Shown: piece after piece, positions 27,987 through 35,641 of the stretch
How positions within the stretch are numbered: position 1 is the stretch's first letter
Layout of the letters: every line of letters begins with the position of its first letter
Assembly: GCA_910588095.1 (NCBI GenBank)
Contig: CAJUQH010000004.1
Coordinates: forward strand, 1 to 64,000
DNA length: 64,000 bases
Direction: 5' to 3'
From: an uncultured Eggerthellaceae bacterium
GTDB lineage: Bacteria; Actinomycetota; Coriobacteriia; Coriobacteriales; Eggerthellaceae
Position numbers and translations under genes: made by a program
Notes under the pieces: generated by a model
Told to the model about the DNA's origin: nothing
The model's input: only the letters and a program-made list of their open reading frames with translations
Database searches by the model: none

Positions 27987-28484
27987 CTACTCGGCTGCGG
28001 CCTCCTCGGACACGGCGTCGAGGTTGGCGTCCTCAGCCACGGCCTCGGCCACAGCGGCCTGGGCCTCGGCCTCGGTCGGCTCGACCTCAGGGGCCTGCTC
28101 CACGGCCTCTTCCTCGGTGGGCTTGGCAGCCTCAGCCTCGGCGGCCTTCTTGGCATACTGGGCGGCACGCTCGGCCTTGGCAGCGGCCTTCGCCTCGCGC
28201 TCGGCCTTACGCTGAGCCTCGGCCTCGGCCTTCTTCGCAGCCTGGGCAGCCTTGCGCTCTGCCTCGCGCTTGGCCACGGCCTCGGTGGCGCTGCCGAAGC
28301 GATCGGCGAAGCGCTGGACGCGGCCGCCGGTGTCGATGAGCTTCTGGGTGCCGGTGTAGAACGGATGGCACACGTTGCAGATGTCGATCTTGAGCTCCGG
28401 CTTCGTGGAGCGCGTGGTGAACGTGTTGCCGCAGCTGCACTTGACGGTGCAATCCACGTACTCGGGATGGATGCCTGGTTTCAT
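27987..28484 (-). CDS. rpmE: 50S ribosomal protein L31 with long Ala/Glu/Lys tail
   Basis: The start MKPGIHPEYV at 28484 has AAGGAG upstream. Residues 1-65 are a standard zinc-binding bL31: Cys16, Cys18, Cys36 and Cys39 form the C-x-C...C-x2-C set, and HPFYTGTQK is diagnostic. Residues 66-165 are an added charged alpha-helical, coiled-coil-like tail (KREAERKAAQAAKKAEAEAQ-type repeats) that turns acidic at the end. Normal L31 is about 70 residues. Zinc-type L31 is usually replaced by a C-minus paralogue in zinc shortage; no paralogue is in this window. Confidence 0.94.
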   Translation of the reverse strand: MKPGIHPEYVDCTVKCSCGNTFTTRSTKPELKIDICNVCHPFYTGTQKLIDTGGRVQRFADRFGSATEAVAKREAERKAAQAAKKAEAEAQRKAEREAKAAAKAERAAQYAKKAAEAEAAKPTEEEAVEQAPEVEPTEAEAQAAVAEAVAEDANLDAVSEEAAAE

Positions 28485-28583
28485 TAAGGTGTCTCCTTCA
28501 CTATCATTCCTTGGTTCCCGACCAAGGATACCTTCTGCCCTCACACGCGCTTGAGCGCGCCCAAGAACAGGGCAAGCCCGCTA

Positions 28584-28612
28584 ATTCTAGCACAGGCCGC
28601 CGCCCATGCAAG
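28584..28612 (-). promoter_or_regulatory. rpmE promoter
   Basis: Minus strand TTGCAT (28611-28606), 16-nt spacer, TAGAAT (28589-28584). It starts a leader of about 95 nt before the rpmE ATG. The remaining sequence between here and the toxin-antitoxin promoter shows nothing further. Confidence 0.6.
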
Positions 28613-28651
28613 GGGCAACTTCAAGCCAGCAATGGGCCATGCCGTGGCTGG

Positions 28652-28680
28652 TTGCTTGCGCTAGCGTAAGACGATATAAT
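28652..28680 (+). promoter_or_regulatory. Toxin-antitoxin promoter with internal palindromic operator
   Basis: TTGCTT (28652-28657), 17-nt spacer, TATAAT (28675-28680). The imperfect palindrome CTTGCGCTAGCGTAAG (28655-28670, one mismatched pair) covers the spacer and part of the -35, the place expected for binding by the ribbon-helix-helix antitoxin and conditional repression. Confidence 0.75.
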
Positions 28681-28718
28681 TACGTTGTTACTATTTTGAC
28701 TTGCATAGGAGGCGTATC

Positions 28719-28988
28719 ATGGCAACATCGTCGGTCACCATCCGCGTCGACGCCGAGACGAAGAAGGAAGCAGCCCGCATCGCTGACTACTTCGGCTTCG
28801 ACCTGTCTTCGGTCACGCGTGCCTTCTACAAGCAGATAGTCCGCGAGCACCGCATCCCGCTCGACCTGTGCGAGCCGCGCCCTAACGCTGAATCGCGCGA
28901 GAGCATCAAAGAGGCCGAGCGCATCATCAAGGAAGGCGGCAAGGGCTACCAGAGCGCTGGCGATATGTTCGCCGCCATGGGCCTCTGA
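28719..28988 (+). CDS. Antitoxin of the RelB/DinJ family
   Basis: An 89-residue protein; the ATG at 28719 has a perfect AGGAGG 6 nt upstream. The N-terminal half is a ribbon-helix-helix of RelB/DinJ type (SSVTIRVDAETKKEAARIAD, then LSSVTRAFYKQIV). The C-terminal half is expected to wrap the toxin. It is two bases upstream of a YafQ-like toxin gene. In DinJ-YafQ the antitoxin alone or with toxin represses the operon, and a palindrome is present in this promoter. GC content is somewhat lower than neighbours, fitting mobile toxin-antitoxin cassettes. Confidence 0.88.
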   Translation: MATSSVTIRVDAETKKEAARIADYFGFDLSSVTRAFYKQIVREHRIPLDLCEPRPNAESRESIKEAERIIKEGGKGYQSAGDMFAAMGL

Positions 28989-28990
28989 CC

Positions 28991-29281
28991 ATGCTGACAG
29001 CGAAATACACCCCGCAATTCGAGCGGGATGCCAAGAAGCTCGCCCGAAAGCATATTGACCTTGCACCGTTATCTGAAGTGGTCGACCTTATCCTCGAAGA
29101 CACCAAAGAGACACGTAAGGCCTTGAAGCAACGCCATAAGATGCATCGGCTCAAAGGCGAATGGGCTGGCAGCGACGAATGCCATGTAGCCAATGCTGGC
29201 GACTGGCTGCTTATCTGGCGCACGGGAAACGGCGTGGCCGTCTTCCAGCGCACCGGCTCTCATGACGAGTTGTTCCGCTAA
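28991..29281 (+). CDS. YafQ-family mRNA interferase toxin
   Basis: A 96-residue RelE-superfamily toxin. The C-terminal catalytic region HRLKGEWAGSDECHVANAG...WLLIW...GSHDELF matches YafQ, including the histidines and aspartates used for ribosome-dependent mRNA cleavage. The start lies two nucleotides after the antitoxin stop. YafQ cuts at in-frame AAA codons in E. coli; specificity here is not known. All key residues seem present, so the pair is probably functional. Confidence 0.88.
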   Translation: MLTAKYTPQFERDAKKLARKHIDLAPLSEVVDLILEDTKETRKALKQRHKMHRLKGEWAGSDECHVANAGDWLLIWRTGNGVAVFQRTGSHDELFR

Positions 29282-29318
29282 GGAGAATTGAGCTGAAAGA
29301 TCCCCTCAACTCTCCTAC

Positions 29319-29645
29319 TTACCCGATGGCAATGCCGCCCAGAACCTCGTCAAGCAGCGCCGGACCAACTTCCTTCCGCTGGGCGGAATAAGCGCTCAGC
29401 ACCAGGAAGCTGATGGATTCGTCGAAGGCCGGAAAGGCCAGCGCTTCCATACAATACGCATAAAGCTCGCCCCGTGCTATGGCTGACTCCCCCTTCGAGA
29501 GGAAAGCCGGGGTGCCATCCGACAACTCGATATTATCCTTGCCTGCATTGCACCTCTCACAGGGAGGCCAGACGGAGCAACTCGGTTGCTTCGCCATACC
29601 GCTGCCGCTGCGAGCGAGCAGGCGCTTCTTGGCCTGATCGAACAT
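29319..29645 (-). CDS. Hypothetical small protein downstream of the repeat surface gene
   Basis: Not recognised. The frame extends upstream to 29753, which would overlap the preceding surface-protein gene; the ATG at 29645 (MFDQAKKRLL...) gives 108 residues but has only a weak ribosome site. A CSVWPPCERC cluster could bind a metal. The rest is a mixed helical sequence ending LLDEVLGGIAIG, with no membrane segment. It could be a real gene co-transcribed with the surface protein or a degraded remnant. Confidence 0.35.
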   Translation of the reverse strand: MFDQAKKRLLARSGSGMAKQPSCSVWPPCERCNAGKDNIELSDGTPAFLSKGESAIARGELYAYCMEALAFPAFDESISFLVLSAYSAQRKEVGPALLDEVLGGIAIG

Positions 29646-29719
29646 AATGCCGCCGTACCGCATCGCGCCGAAACCGCACCCAGAACCCCTTGTTCCAGAA
29701 AGGCATGCCAACCCCTGCC

Positions 29720-32700
29720 CTACGTTAGCGCGACCGTGTAGGTCACCGAGCATACCGGCGTGGAATCTGGCAATTCCGCAAGCGAGGTCTGCAAATCCAG
29801 CGGCAAAACGAACCGGTAGCTTATGGGCACCCTGTCCAAGAAGCCCTGCATGAGCAAAGCCGAAGGAGCGGCGGGAACGGCACCTGAGACCGCAGCGTCA
29901 AGGGCGAAGGCCGCCTCGCACACAGCCCCTTCTCCCGCGAGCACCTCGAGTCTCACCTCGCCCGCACGGCCCCTGAACACCTCAGTGGCGCCAGGGAGCG
30001 GCGAGAACGAGATGGACGCCACCTCAAGCGGCTCGCCACTGCGCGACTCTATGTAGCCTGAGGCCTCGGAGGGCGCCTCGATGCCCAGCACGTCGATGCG
30101 GGCCACCACCTCTAAGGGAACATCAGCCGAAAGGATCCCCGCCCACTGGGCCGTGAGCGTGACGATGGCCCCGTCGACGTCGGCGAGGTTCTTGGCAGGC
30201 CCCGGCTCATAGGAGGCACCCGTCCCCTTATCGAGCCAGCTTCGCAGGACGTAGCCGTCGTAATCAGCGCCAGGGAGCTCCACCTCTTGGTCGTAGACCG
30301 CATAGATGTCCGACACCGCAGGCCCGCCTGAGCTGTCGAAGGCGATGGTATATGCAATGGGCGCGAAGTGGGCGTAGAGCACCTTTGCGCCCGCCTTGCC
30401 CAGGTTGGAGAACGTGCCGTCCGGCCCATAGGCCTTCTCCCCCACCGAGCTCCTCGCCCAGCCGTCGAACAGATATCCCGTCTTCGCGAGCTCGGCGTCG
30501 GGCACACGGTACACCGCGCCGTTCCTAGCGTCAGGCTTTGAGTTGTAGACAGCCCCTGCCAATGGCGGTGTGATGGAACCCGCGCCGCCATTGGCGTCGA
30601 AAGACACCGTGTACCTTGACGAACCGAGCGAGCGGCCCATGGACGTCCAGTCCAGACCCAATGTCGCCGCGTCCGCACCCGCATACGTCGTCACCAGGTT
30701 ACCGTTGAGGTCGACCGTGCCGTCGGCCCGCCCTGAAGCGACGGCCGTATCGTCAAGGCCAACCTGAAACATCTCCGTCACATCAGCTCCCGCCTTGGGC
30801 ATCGTGAAGCCAACAGCTATGTCAACAAGACCGGTGCAGCCGTAGAGCATCCTCGTTGCGATCGTCAGCGAACCCAACGACCCGAGCTTCATGGCGGGGA
30901 TGGTTCCGGTGAGGCCGGAACACCCTGAAAACATGCCGCCAACCTGCACCATTTTGGAGTTTGCCCCAAATGTCATCTTGAAAGGTATGGAGCCCGTAAG
31001 ACCCGAACAACCGCGGAACAGGGAATCTGTTCGCTCTAGCTGTAGGTTCGTCTCAAATGTCATGCCTTGCGGAATAGAACCCGTGAGGCCCGAGCAACCA
31101 TCAAACATAGCATAGACATGCTGAAGTTCTTTATTATTTGCAAATGTCATATCTTGCGGAATCGATCCAGTTAGCCCTTTGCAACCATTGAACATTGACG
31201 CCGTCGATATAAGCGCTTGACTCTTGGCAAACGTCATGCCGGAAGGAATAGAGCCGAAAAGGTTCTGGCATTTATGAAACATACTGGTCGTACGCTGCAG
31301 TCCGAGGTTCTTCTCAAATGTCAGATTTTGCGGAAAAGGGCCAGTGAGATTCTCGCACATAAAGAACATGCTGCTGCAATCGGCTAAAGACGTGCAATCA
31401 CCGAAAGTCAACGTCGAAGGAATAGGCCCCTCGAGCAAATAGCACCGTGTGAACATGTCTTTCGTTGCGACAAGATTTGAGCAACCACGAAAGCTGAGAA
31501 GGCGATCAGGAATAGCACCCGTTAAACTACTGCACAGCCGAAACATGCTATCGGTCGATGTCAAATTAGGCTTGTCGTCTAAAGTCATCCCTGATGGAAT
31601 GCCATATCTTGATTCTCCGCTTTGAGGATCAATGCCAAGCTGGACACAATTGTAAAAGATGGCGTTGGCAAGCTCAAGGTCAGGATTGTTGGCAAAAGTC
31701 ATCCCTTCAGGAATCTTACCTGTAAGCTGACTGCATCCAGAAAAAAGACTAGCGAGAGACTTGAGTTTGGGATTACTGGCAAAAGTCATCTCTGAGGGAA
31801 TGGAGCCCGTGAGATTCGAACACCCTTTAAAGACAGATCCTGCATATTCCAGCTTTGAGTTCTTAGCGAAGGTCATACCTGAGGGGATGCCGCCGGAAAG
31901 CCCTGAGCACCCGAGAAAGGTTCCTCCGATATCTGTTAGCTCTGGATTGTTGGCAAACGTCATCGTAGGCGGAATTGAGCCCGTCAACGAACGACAGCCG
32001 CTGAACATAGCATATGTGCTTTGAAGCTTTGTTAAAGTAGAAAAATCGAGACCTCGCGGAATCGAGCCGCTCAACCTATTGCATCCCTCAAATAAATGCC
32101 CGATGTAATTAAGGTTCGTGTTCTCCTTCAAAGTAAATGTAGCGGGAATGGTTCCCGATATATTGGAGCATGCCTTGAACATGCTACCCAGAGACGTCAA
32201 ATTGACAGCTCGAGGCAGGACATCCAGAAAGGCAACGGGCAGCACAGTGAGCCCCGTACACTCGAGGAACATCGATGAGCACCAAGTAAGTGACAAAAAG
32301 CTTTTCTTCGTCGTATCAACAACGCTCACGTTTCGGAGATTCGAGCAACCCGCAAACCAATAAGACGTATTGACTGCATCTACGTTCTTGAACACCACTG
32401 AGGCTATAGAGTCCCGTACCGCAAACCAGGGCTGCTGGCCTTCAGCATATGAGACGTCGATAACCGGAAGCTCTCCTCCGCTCATCACCTGGCACTCGAT
32501 AGCGAGAACGCCAGCGTCGTCCAACGCCCATGTAGCGGATCCCTGGTCGTTACGAGTCGAAAAGCTGCCCGAGGTGACAGCATAGACATCAGCTGCTTGG
32601 GCAAGGACGACAGGGTCCGCAAGGCCAGAGTTCTCTTCGATATCGATCCCAGAAGGATAACCGCCCTCGTCGGCCGACGCGACAGAGAACCCGGTGGCCT

Positions 32701-33805
32701 GCCACGGAGCGGTATCGGCACCCCATGGGAGGACGAGATCGATAGAGGACGGAGCTGACTCGGGCAGGCCGCTATCGGCCGCGGACAAGGTCACCACAGC
32801 GGTGAGCTGTGGTGCGGCGTCTTGCGAGGTTGGCTCCCCTGGAGCGTCGAGGTCATCGATGCCGGCCAGGGAAGCCGCAGGCAAGGAAACGGTAGGGATG
32901 GCGGTGAATATGTCGGGGCTGATGGCAGTAACGCTTGATGGCGCATTAATGGTCGTCAGCTTCGCGCAGGCTTCGAGGGCTCCGACGGCTATGATGGTGC
33001 AGCCCTCGCGGATGGTGATGTCGGTCGCGCCAGCAGGGACACGCAGGAGCGTCGTCAGGCTGGCATCGTATAGCAGACCATTCTCCGAGGCGAATGCTGC
33101 ACTGCCCGCATCCACAGAGATGGAATCCACCAGCGGGCAATGCGAGAACACGCTGGCCTCTGCCACCTCTGCGGTCTTCGGGATGCGGACAGTGCCCTGC
33201 TTGCCCTCGGGAATGAGCAAGAGGCTAAGTTGTTCGGCGTCGTAGAGGGCGCCGTCGAAAGAGGAATAGATGGGGTTACCCTCGGCAACGGTGACGCTCG
33301 CGACGTCGCTTGAGCGGAACGCACGGTCGTCGACGTCGGATACGCTCGCAGGCAACGTGACGGACGTCACGCCTGAGAGGTAGAAGGCGTAGGGAGCTAT
33401 CGAAGTAACGACATGAGAAACGCCCTCGCAGGCGACCGTTTCCGAAATAGAGAGAACGCCATCATCCGATACAGCCGTATCGCTCGGGGCGACCCCTACG
33501 AGCTCAACGTAAGGCCCGTCGATGACCGCATAGGTCAGCCCATCGACGGTAAACGAGCCGACGACCGGCTCTCCATCGAGAGCCACATCAGAGCTGATGA
33601 AAGCGGAAGGCTGCCCCAGAAGGGATGCCGCCGAAGTCCCGACCTCGCCAGGCCCAGAGAAGCTTTCCGTAACCTCAGAGTCCGCGGCCTGTTGCGGCTC
33701 TTCCACACCCGCGAAAGCAGCAGGAGACAGCACGACGAAGGTAAGCAGCGCCGCCAGAACAACAGCGGCCACCTTGTAGGCGAAAGAGAAAGCAGATGCT
33801 CGCAT
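29720..33805 (-). CDS. Giant secreted leucine-rich-repeat protein (BspA-like LRR, tandem LTGSIP repeats, InlB-type B repeats)
   Basis: A 1361-residue exported protein. A signal peptide ends near Ala32 (AFA). Residues about 85-310 form BspA/LRR_5-type repeats; about 515-975 hold some 14-16 repeats of 33-34 residues with consensus LTGSIPxGMTFxxNxxLxxx and MFxGCSG; about 1040-1210 hold Listeria-Bacteroides (InlB B-type) repeats (YTVSFDANGG, GYLFDGWA); the last 145 residues are a domain shared with the second surface protein at 58334. No LPxTG, membrane anchor or cell-wall domain is visible, so attachment is unclear. The repeat region is AT-richer than flanks. AAGGAA precedes the ATG, behind a structured leader. 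Adhesion or host interaction is inferred from the family. Confidence 0.85.
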   Translation of the reverse strand: MRASAFSFAYKVAAVVLAALLTFVVLSPAAFAGVEEPQQAADSEVTESFSGPGEVGTSAASLLGQPSAFISSDVALDGEPVVGSFTVDGLTYAVIDGPYVELVGVAPSDTAVSDDGVLSISETVACEGVSHVVTSIAPYAFYLSGVTSVTLPASVSDVDDRAFRSSDVASVTVAEGNPIYSSFDGALYDAEQLSLLLIPEGKQGTVRIPKTAEVAEASVFSHCPLVDSISVDAGSAAFASENGLLYDASLTTLLRVPAGATDITIREGCTIIAVGALEACAKLTTINAPSSVTAISPDIFTAIPTVSLPAASLAGIDDLDAPGEPTSQDAAPQLTAVVTLSAADSGLPESAPSSIDLVLPWGADTAPWQATGFSVASADEGGYPSGIDIEENSGLADPVVLAQAADVYAVTSGSFSTRNDQGSATWALDDAGVLAIECQVMSGGELPVIDVSYAEGQQPWFAVRDSIASVVFKNVDAVNTSYWFAGCSNLRNVSVVDTTKKSFLSLTWCSSMFLECTGLTVLPVAFLDVLPRAVNLTSLGSMFKACSNISGTIPATFTLKENTNLNYIGHLFEGCNRLSGSIPRGLDFSTLTKLQSTYAMFSGCRSLTGSIPPTMTFANNPELTDIGGTFLGCSGLSGGIPSGMTFAKNSKLEYAGSVFKGCSNLTGSIPSEMTFASNPKLKSLASLFSGCSQLTGKIPEGMTFANNPDLELANAIFYNCVQLGIDPQSGESRYGIPSGMTLDDKPNLTSTDSMFRLCSSLTGAIPDRLLSFRGCSNLVATKDMFTRCYLLEGPIPSTLTFGDCTSLADCSSMFFMCENLTGPFPQNLTFEKNLGLQRTTSMFHKCQNLFGSIPSGMTFAKSQALISTASMFNGCKGLTGSIPQDMTFANNKELQHVYAMFDGCSGLTGSIPQGMTFETNLQLERTDSLFRGCSGLTGSIPFKMTFGANSKMVQVGGMFSGCSGLTGTIPAMKLGSLGSLTIATRMLYGCTGLVDIAVGFTMPKAGADVTEMFQVGLDDTAVASGRADGTVDLNGNLVTTYAGADAATLGLDWTSMGRSLGSSRYTVSFDANGGAGSITPPLAGAVYNSKPDARNGAVYRVPDAELAKTGYLFDGWARSSVGEKAYGPDGTFSNLGKAGAKVLYAHFAPIAYTIAFDSSGGPAVSDIYAVYDQEVELPGADYDGYVLRSWLDKGTGASYEPGPAKNLADVDGAIVTLTAQWAGILSADVPLEVVARIDVLGIEAPSEASGYIESRSGEPLEVASISFSPLPGATEVFRGRAGEVRLEVLAGEGAVCEAAFALDAAVSGAVPAAPSALLMQGFLDRVPISYRFVLPLDLQTSLAELPDSTPVCSVTYTVALT
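30880..32260 (-). repeat. Tandem coding repeats of about 100 bp (LTGSIP-type LRR)
   Basis: Within the 1361-aa gene about 14-16 diverged units of 99-102 bp encode L[TS]GSIP-x-x-MTF-x-x-N and MFxGCS. GC content is lower than the rest of the gene. Such arrays can change copy number by slippage or recombination. One unit (near 31600) carries an insertion of about 10 codons. Confidence 0.8.
33068..33266 (-). repeat. Near-identical inverted copy A of a surface-protein segment
   Basis: About 200 bp matching 58980-59178 on the opposite strand with only around ten differences, in contrast to weaker similarity on either side. It encodes the LLLIPEGKQGTVRIPKTAEV region of both proteins. Confidence 0.8.
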
Positions 33806-33890
33806 TGCAACCGGTTCCTTCCTGTGGTGCAGTTAATCCACACTGCGGAGGAGCCTTGTTTTGCGTTCACGAATGCATCGGCGAAACGAG

Positions 33891-34077
33891 GAGGGCATCC
33901 ACCACAGTTTCGCCAAAAACAGCAAGATTGCAATCAATCTGGAAATCTTCCAGAACACAGATCTTGATAGGCAGATGCCCTCTTTGTACTGTGTTCCTGG
34001 AAAGACGTGTTCCAAGAAAAGATATTCGATTGATTGCAATTCCCCATAACAGGGAACCACTGTTTTTGGCACCTGTG
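33891..34077 (-). ncRNA. Structured 5' leader element A (hairpin plus pseudoknot) of the 1361-aa surface gene
   Basis: On the minus strand, arms pair as follows: GCCAAAAACAG (34070-34060) with CTGTTTTTGGC (33922-33912); ATTGCAATCAATC (34040-34028) with GATTGATTGCAAT (33939-33927); TCTTTCCAGGAACACAG (34005-33989) with CTGTGTTCTGGAAGA (33960-33946). The 28-nt apical loop contains AAAGAGGGCATCTGCCT. Twelve nt after the stem, GATGCCCTC (33899-33891) can pair with GAGGGCATC in the loop (33982-33974). Element B upstream of the second surface gene has the same design with different stem sequences. It lies between a promoter and the ribosome binding site, so a cis-acting RNA is inferred. Confidence 0.65.
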
Positions 34078-34107
34078 AGTGTAGCAAAGCGGGCACCGGC
34101 AACGCAA
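34078..34107 (-). promoter_or_regulatory. Promoter of leader A
   Basis: Minus strand TTGCGT (34107-34102), 18-nt spacer, TACACT (34083-34078), followed directly by CACAGGTGC. The same -10 to start layout (TACxCT then CACAGGTGC) occurs at leader B, supporting a shared transcription start. Confidence 0.6.
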
Positions 34108-34156
34108 GGCCAGGAGCCCGCGACCATGGAGCGCCAGTGAAACCCCTGATAGTGCA

Positions 34157-34186
34157 CAAAAAAAGAGGGAGGCCATGCCTCCCTCT
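34157..34186 (-). terminator. Strong intrinsic terminator
   Basis: Minus strand AGAGGGAGGC-ATG-GCCTCCCTCT followed by seven T. It ends the operon running from the solute-binding protein gene to the PASTA-like gene, and isolates it from the surface-gene promoter just downstream. Confidence 0.93.
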
Positions 34187-34215
34187 GATGCGCCCTTTGA
34201 GAACGGAACCCGAAT

Positions 34216-35268
34216 CTACTGCCCGATGTAGATGTATATCGTCCGCATAGTGTCGGCCAGGTTGCCTGTGGTGTTGGCGAGCGTGTAGTCGTAGGACAGC
34301 ACCGCCGACCAGGGGTAGGTCGAGCCATTCTCGGCCTCGCCAGAGCCATCGAAGCTGTAGTACTCGCGCGTGAGCGTGGTGCCGTCGCTGGCGTAGGTGG
34401 AGTACTTCATCTTGTCGGCGGGCAGCTTCACCGTGCCCTCGGGTATCTTCATGCCGGCCTCGTCAAGCGTCTCCTCGATGACGCCCACCTTCTCCACCGC
34501 ATCGGAGAAGCTGAACGAGCCGTACCCGAGCGACGACGTGGAGGTGGAATAGCCCACCTGCAGCACGTGGCCTTCCTCGTTGAGGCTCAGGTACACCGTG
34601 GGCGTGCCCGTGCGCGAGTCGGCTGGCTCGGAGGTGAGCGCCACGCGCACCTCGTGCTTGATGGGGTTGCCCTCCTCGTTCACCTCGACCGAGCTGGACA
34701 CCTGGGCGCCGTGCTCGAGGGCCTTCAGCGCCTCGTCCTGGGTCATGCCGATGATGGGCACCAGATCGGGCACGGTGGTGCGCTTGGCGGCGCTGGAGTT
34801 CTCGGTGACCTCGTCGGCCTGCTTGACGTCGATGGAGTCGCTGGCGGTCTGCGCCTGCTGCGTCGCGGTGTTCTGCACGGTCTGGAACAGCTGGAACACC
34901 AGCACGCCGCCCACGCCCAGCAGCACCACCAGCACGATGATGACCGCTATGAGGATGCGCCTCATGCGGCGCGACTTGTACAGGTACTCGGGCACTTCCT
35001 CGTCGGTGGGCTTGCCCTCCTCGTCGTAGGCGAAGGCCGAGAAGTCGTCGCCGGTCAGCCCCTCGCCCGACACGTTGCCTGCGTCGTGGGCTGCATGGCT
35101 GGCTGCCTTGCACGGGCGCATGCCCTCGTCGACAGGCTCGCCATGGGTCGCACCGGCCTCGACCACGCGCTTGGCTGCGCGCCTCTCCTCCTTGGAACTG
35201 CCCGTCACCGGGCCTGCGTGCTTCGCGTGCTTGCCGCCGGCGGGGCGTTCTTTGCCTTGACGGGCCAT
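34216..35268 (-). CDS. Single-pass membrane protein with PASTA-like extracellular region
   Basis: A 350-residue protein with AAGGAG 7 nt before the ATG. Residues 1-100 are charged and disordered, one membrane helix lies at 105-127 (ILIAVIIVLVVLLGVGGVLVF), and the remaining 220 residues are predicted outside. A TVPDLVPIIGMTQDEALKAL stretch (about 168) resembles the start of a PASTA domain; the rest, rich in Thr/Ser/Tyr, is unrecognised. It has no kinase domain. Possible roles are cell-wall sensing or scaffolding, but no function can be assigned. It is the last gene before a strong terminator, 16 nt after the tail-anchored protein gene. Confidence 0.6.
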   Translation of the reverse strand: MARQGKERPAGGKHAKHAGPVTGSSKEERRAAKRVVEAGATHGEPVDEGMRPCKAASHAAHDAGNVSGEGLTGDDFSAFAYDEEGKPTDEEVPEYLYKSRRMRRILIAVIIVLVVLLGVGGVLVFQLFQTVQNTATQQAQTASDSIDVKQADEVTENSSAAKRTTVPDLVPIIGMTQDEALKALEHGAQVSSSVEVNEEGNPIKHEVRVALTSEPADSRTGTPTVYLSLNEEGHVLQVGYSTSTSSLGYGSFSFSDAVEKVGVIEETLDEAGMKIPEGTVKLPADKMKYSTYASDGTTLTREYYSFDGSGEAENGSTYPWSAVLSYDYTLANTTGNLADTMRTIYIYIGQ

Positions 35269-35284
35269 AACGTGCTCCTTGGGT

Positions 35285-35641
35285 CTAGCTCATGAACAGC
35301 GCGTACCACACGATGCAGGCCACGACGGCCAGCACCGCGGTTACAATGATACCCTTTTGCAGGGCGGGCATCTTCGAAGTTTCGATATCTTCAAGGGTGG
35401 TCTCGCGGAAGGCGGGCTCGGCGGCGGCCGGGCGGGCAGCCGCTTCTGCGGGCGCAGGCGCGACCGCGGGTGCGGCCACGGGCGCTGCGGTGGCGCTTTC
35501 CGCAGCCGGGGCCGACGTATCCGTGGCCGCCGGGGCCGGCGCTTTTGCCGCTGCGTCGTCAGACGGCCAGGCACCGGCGCGTATGACCACGTCTTCCTCG
35601 CGGTGGCGCTGCACCTTTATGGCGGAGAAGCCGTCGGTCAT
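35285..35641 (-). CDS. Small Ala/Pro-rich protein with C-terminal membrane anchor
   Basis: A 118-residue protein whose ATG (35641) overlaps the M16C peptidase stop (ATGA). A conserved-looking N-terminus (MTDGFSAIKVQRHREEDVVI) is followed by a long Ala/Pro/Glu linker and a single hydrophobic segment at the very C-terminus (GIIVTAVLAVVACIVWYALF), so it is tail-anchored with the N-terminus probably inside. The longer frame reaching 36094 is a shadow of the peptidase gene. Function unknown. Confidence 0.6.
   Translation of the reverse strand: MTDGFSAIKVQRHREEDVVIRAGAWPSDDAAAKAPAPAATDTSAPAAESATAAPVAAPAVAPAPAEAAARPAAAEPAFRETTLEDIETSKMPALQKGIIVTAVLAVVACIVWYALFMS

Noticed and set aside
30880..32260. 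Regular repeats that might be a CRISPR array
   Set aside because: The units are diverged, contiguous, in frame and encode a leucine-rich repeat; there are no unique spacers or cas genes.
33891..34077. Leader A as a retron, group II intron or transposon end
   Set aside because: No reverse transcriptase or transposase is nearby, arms are nested rather than terminal, and the element lies between a promoter and a ribosome site in both copies.
33068..34107. Leader hairpins as an invertible promoter switch
   Set aside because: The arms are short, lie within the transcribed leader and are unrelated in sequence between copies; no recombinase gene was found nearby.
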